From a bacterium (GTDB lineage Archaea; Thermoproteota; Nitrososphaeria; Nitrososphaerales; Nitrososphaeraceae), in the NCBI GenBank assembly GCA_014381105.1, contig JACMIO010000026.1, forward strand, positions 1 through 8,930: DNA of 8,930 bases, written 5' to 3'. A program made the position numbers and the translations under genes. Below, in pieces: positions 1 through 6,182 of the stretch; the stretch's first letter is position 1; every line of letters begins with the position of its first letter. A model generated the notes under the pieces. That model did no database searches and was not told the DNA's origin. It saw only the letters and a program-made list of their open reading frames with translations.

Positions 1-42
1 CCTAAAAACCAGGCTGTCATATTGGAGAAATAATGTACTTGA

Positions 43-132
43 ATGACTACTTTTGTTGCAAGACTGAATCCTAGGACTGCTTATGAATTCGATAAAGATT
101 ATAAGCAGGTAGAATTAGTCTCTACCCTGTGA
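43..132 (+). CDS. possible small coupled ORF, 29 aa, unknown function
   Basis: A short open frame starts at ATG 43, directly after an in-frame TGA, and ends at TGA 130-132. Its stop overlaps the GTG start of the next gene in a GTGA arrangement, the kind of four-base overlap used for translational coupling. The predicted peptide is hydrophilic (begins MTTFVARLNPRTAYEF) and resembles no family I know. Against it: it is very short, and a TATA-like box for the downstream gene lies inside it at 97-105, which would make this region promoter rather than coding. The same frame is also open from base 1 to a TAA at 31-33, which could be the tail of an upstream gene cut by the window edge. Treat it as a hypothesis. 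Confidence 0.22.
   Translation: MTTFVARLNPRTAYEFDKDYKQVELVSTL
97..105 (+). promoter_or_regulatory. TATA-like box of the surface-protein gene
   Basis: The sequence gattataag is centred about 28 bases before GTG 129. That is the spacing expected between an archaeal TATA box and the start of a leaderless mRNA. It supports GTG 129 rather than the internal ATG at 150 as the start codon. Inferred from position and composition only. Confidence 0.45.
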
Positions 133-1178
133 ATAGTTTCAGATTCATTATGGTTATTTTTTTGATAACATTCACAGTTAGTTCATTTATCTCGAATTCT
201 TATGCCGTTCAAATGACTGCCGTTTTGTCTCCCCAGCAAAATCAAGCCGAACCTGTGTTTACTGCCAATCGTTTTATAACATTGGAATATGACCCAACAA
301 GTGAGCTAGCAAAGAAATTGGCGACTGTTAATGACAACCTTAGATTTCAAGCAAATGCCTCCACACCAGGAATGGCAGAATTAATTTCCGGAATAAATAA
401 GGATATCTTTACAGAACAGCAAAGCCCTATTCTGATTGAAAACGCTACAATCGATTACACAGCAACGTTAAGGGGCAGTAGTGACAGGCTTATCATGTCA
501 TACAAGGTAGTCTTTACACCAAGCATAAGTGGATTCACACTTCCAAGCAATAGTTCGGAATCTGGAGGAGCTCTGGTCGATTTGGATTGGAGAGGGTTTT
601 TTACTAATAGATCATTGGAAATTCAGGTACCTGATATTGGTAATGTCAGTATTAATTATCCAATAAGTTTACTGCAAGTCAAGTTTCCTGAAATAGCACA
701 GCAATTGAATTCAAGTGAGGCAGGCGATATATTCAATACTCCACTGTTTAACTTTGAGAAAATTTCAACTCCCATGGAACGTTGGCATTTCTTGTTTGAC
801 CCAACTGGGAGCCAGGCTTCCACAGCCGGTTCTGGGTACGAAGAATTAGGAGGTGCCCGTGTTGTTTCAATATTCTCTTTAGGTGAAAGTAGCTTTAGAG
901 AAGGTGTTATGGAGGCAGAGGAATCTGATGCCGCTGCAGTAATAGACGGCACAAATGTGGATATCCATTCCAGTCACCCTCCTCCAAGTGGGCAAATTCA
1001 AATTGCGGGATTTGCAACAGTATCTAGAAATGGAAACTCTGAAATTGCATTTGTCACTGAAAATGCCCCAGAGGGAACCATAACAGCAACCGGTGGATTT
1101 CCATTGCAGGTACTTTTAATCCTTGCAGGCATGATGGCCGCAGTATCAGTATTCGTTTTGTGGAAAGCAAGAAAGTAA
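129..1178 (+). CDS. secreted, C-terminally membrane-anchored protein of unknown function
   Basis: I do not recognise the family of this 349-residue protein. A signal peptide covers residues 1 to about 26, with a hydrophobic core at about 7-20 and a likely cleavage near SYA-VQ. A long polar ectodomain follows. The protein ends with a single hydrophobic helix (about 324-345) and a short basic tail (KARK), so it should be anchored in the membrane facing outward, C-terminus in the cytoplasm. Six N-x-S/T sequons (Asn 76, 105, 141, 160, 172, 194) lie in the first two thirds of the ectodomain, consistent with archaeal N-glycosylation. A Pro/Ser-rich stretch near 281-288 may be a linker. There is no cysteine in the mature part and no recognisable enzyme motif. 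The start is GTG 129, supported by the TATA-like box 28 bases upstream and by the complete signal peptide; ATG 150 would shorten the N-region. A six-T run at 1247-1252 could end the transcript. Confidence 0.8.
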   Translation: MNSFRFIMVIFLITFTVSSFISNSYAVQMTAVLSPQQNQAEPVFTANRFITLEYDPTSELAKKLATVNDNLRFQANASTPGMAELISGINKDIFTEQQSPILIENATIDYTATLRGSSDRLIMSYKVVFTPSISGFTLPSNSSESGGALVDLDWRGFFTNRSLEIQVPDIGNVSINYPISLLQVKFPEIAQQLNSSEAGDIFNTPLFNFEKISTPMERWHFLFDPTGSQASTAGSGYEELGGARVVSIFSLGESSFREGVMEAEESDAAAVIDGTNVDIHSSHPPPSGQIQIAGFATVSRNGNSEIAFVTENAPEGTITATGGFPLQVLLILAGMMAAVSVFVLWKARK

Positions 1179-1421
1179 CACATTCACTTAATTCCCTCTA
1201 TTTACTTATGTCATAGCGTCAAATACATCTTGGATAATTTAGAGACTTTTTTGATTCAATTCAGCTTCTGATTGATAGGAAGACCAAGTATCTTAAGTTG
1301 GTAAAATACATAATCATCTAGATTTTTTATGGGTCTCTTAGAATCTGAGTAGTTATTGCGCCAATTAATGCAGTTTACTGTTCTGTTTTTGGAAACTACA
1401 TTGCATCAATTAAAAAATAAG
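1179..1421. other. intergenic stretch between the surface-protein gene and rnpB
   Basis: This is the left part of a roughly 700-base stretch without a convincing protein gene; the right part is rnpB and its upstream region. It holds a T6 run (1247-1252, + strand) that may terminate the surface-protein transcript. A T-rich tract at 1411-1420 on the minus strand lies just past the rnpB P1 helix. There is also a 49-codon minus-strand open stretch (1259-1405) without a usual start codon, reported as a finding. I saw no tRNA cloverleaf. Confidence 0.5.
1411..1420 (-). terminator. T-rich terminator after rnpB
   Basis: Read on the minus strand this is TTATTTTTTA, beginning one base beyond the 3' strand of the P1 helix. 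Archaeal RNA polymerase commonly terminates at such T-rich tracts, and the position matches the expected 3' end of the RNase P RNA. The assignment is from composition and position. Confidence 0.55.
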
Positions 1422-1710
1422 TGTGTTTGCTAGCAGTAACCCTCCTTTTGTTTTAAGTGGGATTCCACTGAGCGGTCAACCTGGGTTCATACAGGAATGT
1501 TAACCCCTTTTTGTCCTTGCTCCACTCAGGTCGGCGGTTTCATTCCAGTATTGACATCTTCAGGCTATTCACCATCATCATCATTTTGATCAACTGGATA
1601 TCCTTTCTGTTCCGTAGCCAGGTGTCTCCACCTAATTATCGCTAATTTGAGTGCCTGTTATGAGGGAGGAGTTTCCTCTCTTTCGAGTCACCCACACGCT
1701 AGCTAACACA
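1422..1710 (-). ncRNA. rnpB: RNase P RNA (catalytic RNA of ribonuclease P)
   Basis: This is the RNA subunit of RNase P, which removes 5' leaders from pre-tRNAs. On the minus strand the elements occur in the family order. P1: TGTGTT-A-GCTAGC (1698-1710) pairs with GCTAGC-A-AACACA (1422-1434), with one A-A mismatch. P2: GTGGG (1691-1695) pairs with CCCAC (1457-1461). P3: hairpin CTC-GAAA-GAG (1678-1687). CR-I/P4: GAGGAAACTCCTCC (about 1666-1679), whose CCTCC pairs with GGAGG inside the CR-V-like ACAAAAGGAGGGTTACT (1435-1451). A CR-II/III-like segment, TGAAACCGCC followed by GGAGCAAGG, lies at about 1515-1542. The ends are set by P1, giving about 289 nt, compact for an archaeal type A RNA. The gene lies between the GAPDH gene (same strand, 167 bases upstream) and the convergent surface-protein gene. 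The promoter is not clear; an AT-rich GATTTTTGTA lies about 26 bases upstream. Pairings were checked by eye; no covariance model was run. Confidence 0.85.
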
Positions 1711-1877
1711 ATAAAAATTAGTGGTGATACTACAAAAATCTTTGTTAATTTGAACAATATGAGAATACGATGCTAGAGTTGCTTCATCCTTACTATGGTG
1801 ATAATACGATTGAAAGAATATCGATTTTTTGTTAGTCCATCAACTGCGTTTCGATTACCATGAGAGAGTTTTGAAAA

Positions 1878-2924
1878 TTATGACCCAAATTGCTTTACTA
1901 GCATATCTCTCTTCTTCGTTATTTGGAAGAGTGAGTCTGTTCTTTCGTAAGCCTCCTTTTTAGGCCGCCCCAACATCATTGATTGGAATAGAAGGTGATT
2001 TTCAGGAATTACAATACCCGTCTGATCATCCGAATAGAGTATTTTTAGTGTGTCATCACTTTTCCTCATAGTTTCCTCATGGAGGTGTACCATATTGGTA
2101 TCATCGTGTTCAAAACCAAATTCACGTGCTTTAAGACGAATATCTGCAGTACCTCTTGCTTTACCAAGAATAGCCACTCCAAATTCGTCATCATAGATAT
2201 CGGACAGTGAATCAAAATTAGGGACCTTATCACTGAATCTTATTGTCATTTGATGAAGATGCATCATCCTAGATGGTACTTTATATGCCTCAACGTATAG
2301 TTTTACTGACGGCAGGAACGATTTAACGTCATCCTGATGATGGGGATTCTTGTCCCATTCTATCGAATCTTTAACTTCTTTTGTATCTTCCAGGTCTGCC
2401 CATCTTCTGATTAATGTAACATCGTAGCGCTTTATCTTATCTCCAAATTTTTCGATCATAGGCTGCATAATTCTTCCCATTCCAGAAACATTACAGCTGC
2501 CCTGTATGACATATTTTTGATTTGCAACCTTTTCATAATTTACCCTGGAATTGTGAATAATGTCAGCAACCTTATTTTCGCCCGATCTATCTTCACCTCC
2601 TTGAAAGATTGCAGGTTTATTCAAAGGAACATAGTAATTTACTTTATTCCTATAGCCTAATCCTTCTTTGGCAGCATCAATTACAAGATCGGATGATTTG
2701 ATTGCATCAGTAATTGTACCCGAAATATCGTAGCCTTTTTGTCTAAATTCCGGGATTTTTTCTTCTGGAACATAGACAGGAAATTTCTTTGCAAAGGCTT
2801 CGTCTAATTTATCATCAATTGAATATTTTCCAATCCCAACAAATTGAACTTCCTTATCATGAGAGAATGCAGATGCCAGTCGCCTACCTATATTTCCATA
2901 ACCATTAATGAATACTCTTACCAT
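1878..2924 (-). CDS. gap: type II glyceraldehyde-3-phosphate dehydrogenase (phosphorylating, archaeal)
   Basis: This 348-residue protein is the archaeal type II GAPDH (NAD(P)+-dependent, phosphorylating), which interconverts glyceraldehyde 3-phosphate and 1,3-bisphosphoglycerate in the cytoplasm. In autotrophic archaea it works mainly toward gluconeogenesis. The N-terminal Rossmann fold carries the dinucleotide-binding motif NGYGNIGRR (residues 7-15). The family-typical FQGGE is at 107-111. The catalytic cysteine sits in GSCNVSGMGR, Cys144, where most relatives read SCNTTGL. A histidine pair (195-196) falls in the conserved region after RRWADLED, as in the family. The length is normal and the protein appears intact. 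The ATG at 2924 begins the usual MVRVFINGYG start, and a TATA-like TTAAATAATCC (2951-2961) implies a leader of only a few bases. It is transcribed divergently from trpG, and rnpB follows downstream on the same strand. Confidence 0.95.
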   Translation of the reverse strand: MVRVFINGYGNIGRRLASAFSHDKEVQFVGIGKYSIDDKLDEAFAKKFPVYVPEEKIPEFRQKGYDISGTITDAIKSSDLVIDAAKEGLGYRNKVNYYVPLNKPAIFQGGEDRSGENKVADIIHNSRVNYEKVANQKYVIQGSCNVSGMGRIMQPMIEKFGDKIKRYDVTLIRRWADLEDTKEVKDSIEWDKNPHHQDDVKSFLPSVKLYVEAYKVPSRMMHLHQMTIRFSDKVPNFDSLSDIYDDEFGVAILGKARGTADIRLKAREFGFEHDDTNMVHLHEETMRKSDDTLKILYSDDQTGIVIPENHLLFQSMMLGRPKKEAYERTDSLFQITKKRDMLVKQFGS

Positions 2925-2950
2925 TTCTCAATGTTTTTAGTGAAAATGAA

Positions 2951-2961
2951 GGATTATTTAA
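2951..2961 (-). promoter_or_regulatory. TATA-like box of gap
   Basis: Minus-strand TTAAATAATCC is centred about 32 bases upstream of the gap ATG. Transcription would start near 2930, giving a leader of roughly six bases. Inferred from spacing and composition. Confidence 0.4.
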
Positions 2962-3000
2962 TGTATTATCCATGAAATTTTATTCTTCATTTACGTAGAG

Positions 3001-3026
3001 TAGGATCCTATAGTTCCAAAATTGGA
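3001..3026. promoter_or_regulatory. two adjacent palindromes in the gap/trpG divergent promoter region
   Basis: A perfect ten-base palindrome, TAGGATCCTA (3001-3010), is followed four bases later by an inverted repeat, TCCAA-AA-TTGGA (3015-3026). Both lie between the TATA-like boxes of gap (minus) and trpG (plus). That is where an operator for a dimeric regulator such as an Lrp/AsnC-type protein could act. Function is inferred from symmetry and location only; short palindromes occur by chance in AT-rich DNA. Confidence 0.25.
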
Positions 3027-3047
3027 GAGTATGAGCATTGTATGGTT

Positions 3048-3056
3048 AATTTATAA
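3048..3056 (+). promoter_or_regulatory. TATA-like box of trpGD
   Basis: The sequence aatttataa would place transcription start near 3080 and leave a leader of about 45 bases, long by the standard of this window. GGTG at 3114-3117, seven bases before the trpG ATG, may serve as a weak Shine-Dalgarno site. A second AT-rich candidate lies at 3061-3070. Confidence 0.35.
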
Positions 3057-3124
3057 ACATTAAATATCTATAGATGTAAAAATTAACATTGTGAGAATGG
3101 AATAAGAAATTATGGTGTTTTGAT

Positions 3125-3715
3125 ATGAAAAAGATTTTGATAATTGATAATTATGACTCCTTCGTTTACAACATTGCCCAACTATTTGGAAAGCTATCTA
3201 CGGAACCTGTTGTTTTTCGAAATAACAAGATAACAATAAGTGATATAAAGAAAATGCAGCCTGATGGAATAGTCCTTTCTCCTGGTCCTGGGCACCCCGC
3301 AGACAAAAAGTCATTTGGAATATGTGGTGACATCATTGAAACTATTGGACCTAAAATACCGGTTTTGGGTGTATGTCTAGGTCATCAAGGTATAGTTCAT
3401 GTCTATGGTGGTAAGGTTATCAATGCACATGTTGTACGACACGGTAAAACAAGTAAAATAAAGTATGTAGATAACGAATTATTCGAAAAACTTGTTAATC
3501 CGTTTGTCGCGACAAGATATCACTCACTGGTAGCATCAAGAGAAAATTTTCCAGATTGTTTAGAAATAACAGCATTCTCACTTGATGATTCGGAAATAAT
3601 GGGGTTGAAACACAAAAAGTATCCGATATACGGTGTTCAATTTCATCCAGAGTCCGTATTAACAAAAAATGGTTATCATATCTTGGAAAATTTCATAGAT
3701 ATTTTGAAAAAATAA
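3125..3715 (+). CDS. trpG: anthranilate synthase component II (glutamine amidotransferase subunit)
   Basis: This 196-residue class I glutamine amidotransferase supplies ammonia from glutamine to the TrpE subunit, which makes anthranilate from chorismate, the first committed step of tryptophan synthesis. Visible motifs are IIDNYDSFVYN near the N-terminus (residues 6-16), SPGPGHP (52-58), the nucleophile elbow GVCLGHQ with Cys84, HGKTS (106-110), and the His174/Glu176 pair in VQFHPES. The catalytic triad is therefore complete and the length is normal. A PabA role in folate synthesis is possible from sequence alone, because TrpG and PabA are very similar. The overlap with trpD (its TAA shares one base with the trpD ATG, TAATG) favours tryptophan synthesis and implies co-translation. 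No trpE is present in the window; the upstream neighbour is the divergent gap gene. Confidence 0.94.
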   Translation: MKKILIIDNYDSFVYNIAQLFGKLSTEPVVFRNNKITISDIKKMQPDGIVLSPGPGHPADKKSFGICGDIIETIGPKIPVLGVCLGHQGIVHVYGGKVINAHVVRHGKTSKIKYVDNELFEKLVNPFVATRYHSLVASRENFPDCLEITAFSLDDSEIMGLKHKKYPIYGVQFHPESVLTKNGYHILENFIDILKK

Positions 3716-4794
3716 TGTCCAAAGAATATCTTCAAAAACAAACCAGAAAAATTTTATCAGAGGATAGTATTGATGCAAATGACTTTATGAAGGCAGTAAA
3801 TCTTATTTTTCTGGATGAAATTCCAGACTCGACTATTGCTTCGTTCCTTTCGGCGTTAACATTTAGAGGTGTTAGTGCCAATCAACTAAAAATAATAAGG
3901 GACACCATGCTTCAAAATTCTCTTCGTATAACTCCCAGAATTAATAGTGCACTAATTGATAATTGTGGTACTGGTGGTGATCTGGCAAATTCATTTAGTA
4001 TCAGCACTGCTGCATCACTTGTTGCCTCTGCTTCTGGAATAAATGTTGCAAAACATGGGAATAGGTCTGCTAGCGGATTATTTGGCAGTGCGGACTTTTT
4101 TGAATATATAGGGCTCGATTTGAATCTACCAGAGAGTAGAATTATTGAATCACTTGAAAAACTTGGTTATGCCTTTTTGTTTGCCCCTAAATTTCATCCG
4201 AAATTGAGAAGGATTTCGGGGATACGAAAACGACTTGGTTTTAAGACAATTTTTAATCTTATTGGACCTTTATGTAATCCGTGTACAAATATTACCTCAC
4301 AGGTGATTGGAATTTCTGATCCAAAATTTATCGAACTTGTATCAAATGCAATGATTGACTCAAATCTGAAAAAATTTTTTCTCGTTCATTCTTTAGACGG
4401 CATGGATGAACTGTCAAACACTTCAAGAAATATCATAGTCGTTCTTAAATCTGGCAAAATTGAAAGACAGGAGGTAGATCCAAAATTATTGGACATGAAG
4501 GTCGTTAAAAAAGAGCAAATTCAAATCAAATCTGTGGAGGATTCAGTAAAGACCACTTTGCAAACAATTTATGGAAAATCTACTAGCGCAAAGCAAGACA
4601 TAGTAGTTCTTAATACAGCTGTTGCGTTAATCGCAGGAGAAAGAGCTAGTGATATGAACGAAGGAATAAAAATAGCAAGGGAGCTTGTAAAATCTGAAGC
4701 TCCAAGAACTAAGTTACGCGAATTGATATCTTCTTGTGGAAACATTCAAAAATTGGATCATGTCGAAAAGGAATTTTCGATACAAACTAGTTAA
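3715..4794 (+). CDS. trpD: anthranilate phosphoribosyltransferase
   Basis: This 359-residue enzyme transfers the phosphoribosyl group of PRPP to anthranilate, the second step of tryptophan synthesis, in the cytoplasm. An all-helical N-terminal domain (about 1-75) is followed by the class IV phosphoribosyltransferase core. The PRPP diphosphate loop is GTGGD (85-89) and the glycine-rich region is KHGNRSAS (113-120). The anthranilate-side region reads HPKL...R (161-170), followed by FNLIGPLCNP (180-189). The metal-binding acidic pair is DE (231-232) in HSLDGMDELS. After KHGNRSAS the sequence is GLFGSAD, where relatives I recall have a polar or basic residue before the GSAD; this may be a lineage variant. 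The gene starts on the last base of the trpG stop and ends 60 bases before a convergent gene. No strong T-tract of its own follows. Confidence 0.95.
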   Translation: MSKEYLQKQTRKILSEDSIDANDFMKAVNLIFLDEIPDSTIASFLSALTFRGVSANQLKIIRDTMLQNSLRITPRINSALIDNCGTGGDLANSFSISTAASLVASASGINVAKHGNRSASGLFGSADFFEYIGLDLNLPESRIIESLEKLGYAFLFAPKFHPKLRRISGIRKRLGFKTIFNLIGPLCNPCTNITSQVIGISDPKFIELVSNAMIDSNLKKFFLVHSLDGMDELSNTSRNIIVVLKSGKIERQEVDPKLLDMKVVKKEQIQIKSVEDSVKTTLQTIYGKSTSAKQDIVVLNTAVALIAGERASDMNEGIKIARELVKSEAPRTKLRELISSCGNIQKLDHVEKEFSIQTS

Positions 4795-4827
4795 AATGAA
4801 CATCAAATAATTCTTAGCTTTCGGAAT

Positions 4828-4841
4828 AAAAAGATAAAAAA
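4828..4841 (-). terminator. T-rich terminator after the DUF5679-type gene
   Basis: Read on the minus strand this is TTTTTTATCTTTTT, beginning about 13 bases past the TAA of the zinc-ribbon gene, in the 60-base convergent gap with trpD. T-rich tracts are the usual archaeal termination signal. Confidence 0.5.
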
Positions 4842-4854
4842 GGAATTTAGGATT

Positions 4855-5103
4855 TTAACGTTTTCTTGCTTTTGCTTTTGGTTTTGCCTTTGATTTTGCT
4901 TTTGGTTTTGCCTTTGATTTTGGTTTCGTCTTGCCTTTCTTGACTACTTTGCTAGGGCCACCGCCAATCTTGAACATCTTGGTTCCACAAACTGAACATG
5001 TTCCCTTTGTTGCAGGTCTTCCATTTTTCATGGTGACCTGTGATTCACCTTTCATTAGCCTCTTTGCTTTACATTTTACACAATAACCTTCAGTTGCCAA
5101 CAT
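4855..5103 (-). CDS. small zinc-ribbon protein (DUF5679-type) with lysine-rich tail
   Basis: This is an 82-residue protein of unknown function. The N-terminal half is a compact zinc ribbon with two CxxC knuckles, YCVKCKAKR and GTCSVCGTKMF, joined by the conserved-looking TMKNGRPATKGT. I recognise this pattern as the DUF5679 family common in archaea and some bacteria. The C-terminal 30 or so residues are almost purely Lys, Pro, Ala and Ser in an eight-residue repeat (SKAKPKAK-like), reminiscent of histone H1 tails, which suggests binding to nucleic acid or ribosomes (inference). I chose ATG 5103 over the in-frame TTG 5109, because a TATA-like box (5124-5131) lies only 21-28 bases upstream, which fits a leaderless message from 5103. 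The TTG start would add two residues. The gene converges on trpD and lies on the same strand as trmI, 177 bases away with its own promoter. Confidence 0.85.
   Translation of the reverse strand: MLATEGYCVKCKAKRLMKGESQVTMKNGRPATKGTCSVCGTKMFKIGGGPSKVVKKGKTKPKSKAKPKAKSKAKPKAKARKR
4871..4918. repeat. two perfect tandem copies of a 24-bp unit coding for the Lys-rich tail
   Basis: Positions 4871-4894 and 4895-4918 are identical 24-base units, followed by a degenerate start of a third. On the minus strand they encode an eight-residue Lys/Ala/Pro/Ser repeat in the tail of the zinc-ribbon protein. The exact DNA identity points to recent duplication or slippage and to possible length variation between strains. 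Confidence 0.85.
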
Positions 5104-5123
5104 ATTCAAGTCTATGACGGTTC

Positions 5124-5131
5124 CTTATAAG
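5124..5131 (-). promoter_or_regulatory. TATA-like box of the zinc-ribbon gene
   Basis: Minus-strand CTTATAAGG is centred about 25 bases before ATG 5103. This implies a leaderless transcript and decides the start codon in favour of 5103 over TTG 5109. Confidence 0.5.
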
Positions 5132-5280
5132 AATAGCTCTCTTGCTCATTTTGATTTGGCATATATGTCAAACCATGCTCAATTGTTCTCTTAGTCGGTT
5201 ATGATAGCCTAGAAAATTATTAATCTTGATTTAATGAAATACTTTGGTTTATTATTACTCAAAACAGTGCAACGGGATGT

Positions 5281-6114
5281 CTATTGTTCATCATTAGTAA
5301 TTTGCAGTTTCGAATCATCCACAATAGTTTCTGAATTGGCATTATCTTGCATAATTTTTCTACCGAATATAAGATATGTTGTATGACCAATCATGCGCAT
5401 TGAAGGCCTTGTTTTCCCTTCTCTTGCCTCGATATTGCGAATCATTATTTCAGAACTCTCAATGTCTGCAAAACCAATTTCGGACATGCGTTTGGCAGTC
5501 TTTTCCAATTGATTCATTGTTGGACATATTATTGCAACAGAGCCACTATTTTTTAGACACCTGTGAACAAGCTGTAGGACATTCCAAGGATCTCCCAGAT
5601 CAATTATTGCAACATCAGCATTAGAATGCTCCAATCCTTCCTTCATTATATCATGCTTCAACATTGTAACATTTTTTTCCATTCCTGATTTTTTGAGATT
5701 CTTACTGGCAATTTCCATAAATTCTTCATTAACGTCATATGTAAAGACATGACCACCTGGCTCTACGAGGCTTGCAAAGAATGTCGTAAGTGAAGCACTT
5801 CCTGTCCCTATTTCAAGAACATTAGATCCACTCTTCAATCCGGTTCTAATTGCTATGTAGCCCAAATCCTTTGGATACACAATCTGCGTTTTTCTGTCAG
5901 ACTTCATGACAAAGTCATAGATTGTTGGTTCCATGAGGTAAACTTTTTTCTGCTTAGGTGTGACGATAGAAGTACCGTATTCAAGTCCCAAGACCTGATC
6001 AAAATCTATTATTCCTATATGCGTATGTAATTTCTTACCTTTTTCTACTTTTGTTAACCAATTCTTACTTGCTTGATAAAAAAACAGGACATAAGCGCCG
6101 TCAGATATTTTCAT
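5281..6114 (-). CDS. trmI: tRNA (adenine-N1)-methyltransferase, TrmI family
   Basis: This 277-residue SAM-dependent methyltransferase makes 1-methyladenosine in the tRNA T-loop. Position 58 is the general target, and archaeal members studied in Pyrococcus also modify position 57. An N-terminal beta domain (about 1-70) is followed by the family signature RKTQIVYPKDLGYI (74-87). The Rossmann methyltransferase motif I, NVLEIGTGSAS, is at 98-108. An acidic residue after the next strand (FTYDVNEE, Asp127) should bind the SAM ribose, and IIDLGDPW is motif IV-like. The C-terminal signature RPSMRMIGHTTYLIFGRK is characteristic of TrmI. About 20 polar, acidic residues follow it as an extra tail. ATG 6114 gives the standard N-terminus. 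An AT-rich minus-strand segment at about 6137-6150 could be its TATA region, implying a leaderless message. It is divergent from dph6, with about 110 bases between them. Confidence 0.93.
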   Translation of the reverse strand: MKISDGAYVLFFYQASKNWLTKVEKGKKLHTHIGIIDFDQVLGLEYGTSIVTPKQKKVYLMEPTIYDFVMKSDRKTQIVYPKDLGYIAIRTGLKSGSNVLEIGTGSASLTTFFASLVEPGGHVFTYDVNEEFMEIASKNLKKSGMEKNVTMLKHDIMKEGLEHSNADVAIIDLGDPWNVLQLVHRCLKNSGSVAIICPTMNQLEKTAKRMSEIGFADIESSEIMIRNIEAREGKTRPSMRMIGHTTYLIFGRKIMQDNANSETIVDDSKLQITNDEQ

Positions 6115-6182
6115 CTACACAATGAGTTTGCAGAGAGGTAAAAAAATCTTCCAATTACGAATTGTTCCGTTCGATGTTAATG

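Noticed and set aside
656..952. Minus-strand open frame of about 98 codons inside the surface-protein gene, and a shorter one at 998-1183
   Set aside because: Antisense to a well-supported gene, with no family motif and a low-complexity Ser/Pro/Ala-rich translation; shadow frames.
1558..1590. CATCATCATCAT-type triplet run, considered as a microsatellite or box C (TGATGA) of a C/D guide RNA
   Set aside because: It lies inside the RNase P RNA, is only a few units long and has no paired box D at a suitable distance.
1740..1760. T-loop-like GTTCAAATT on the minus strand, suggesting a tRNA
   Set aside because: No acceptor, D or anticodon stems can be formed around it, so no tRNA cloverleaf is supported.
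4861..4935. T-rich repeated stretch, considered as a CRISPR-like array
   Set aside because: The units are directly tandem with no spacers and code for the Lys-rich protein tail on the minus strand.
5376..5624. Plus-strand open frame of 82 codons across trmI
   Set aside because: Antisense to a clear methyltransferase gene; the translation (Leu-, Ser- and Gln-rich) matches no family I know.
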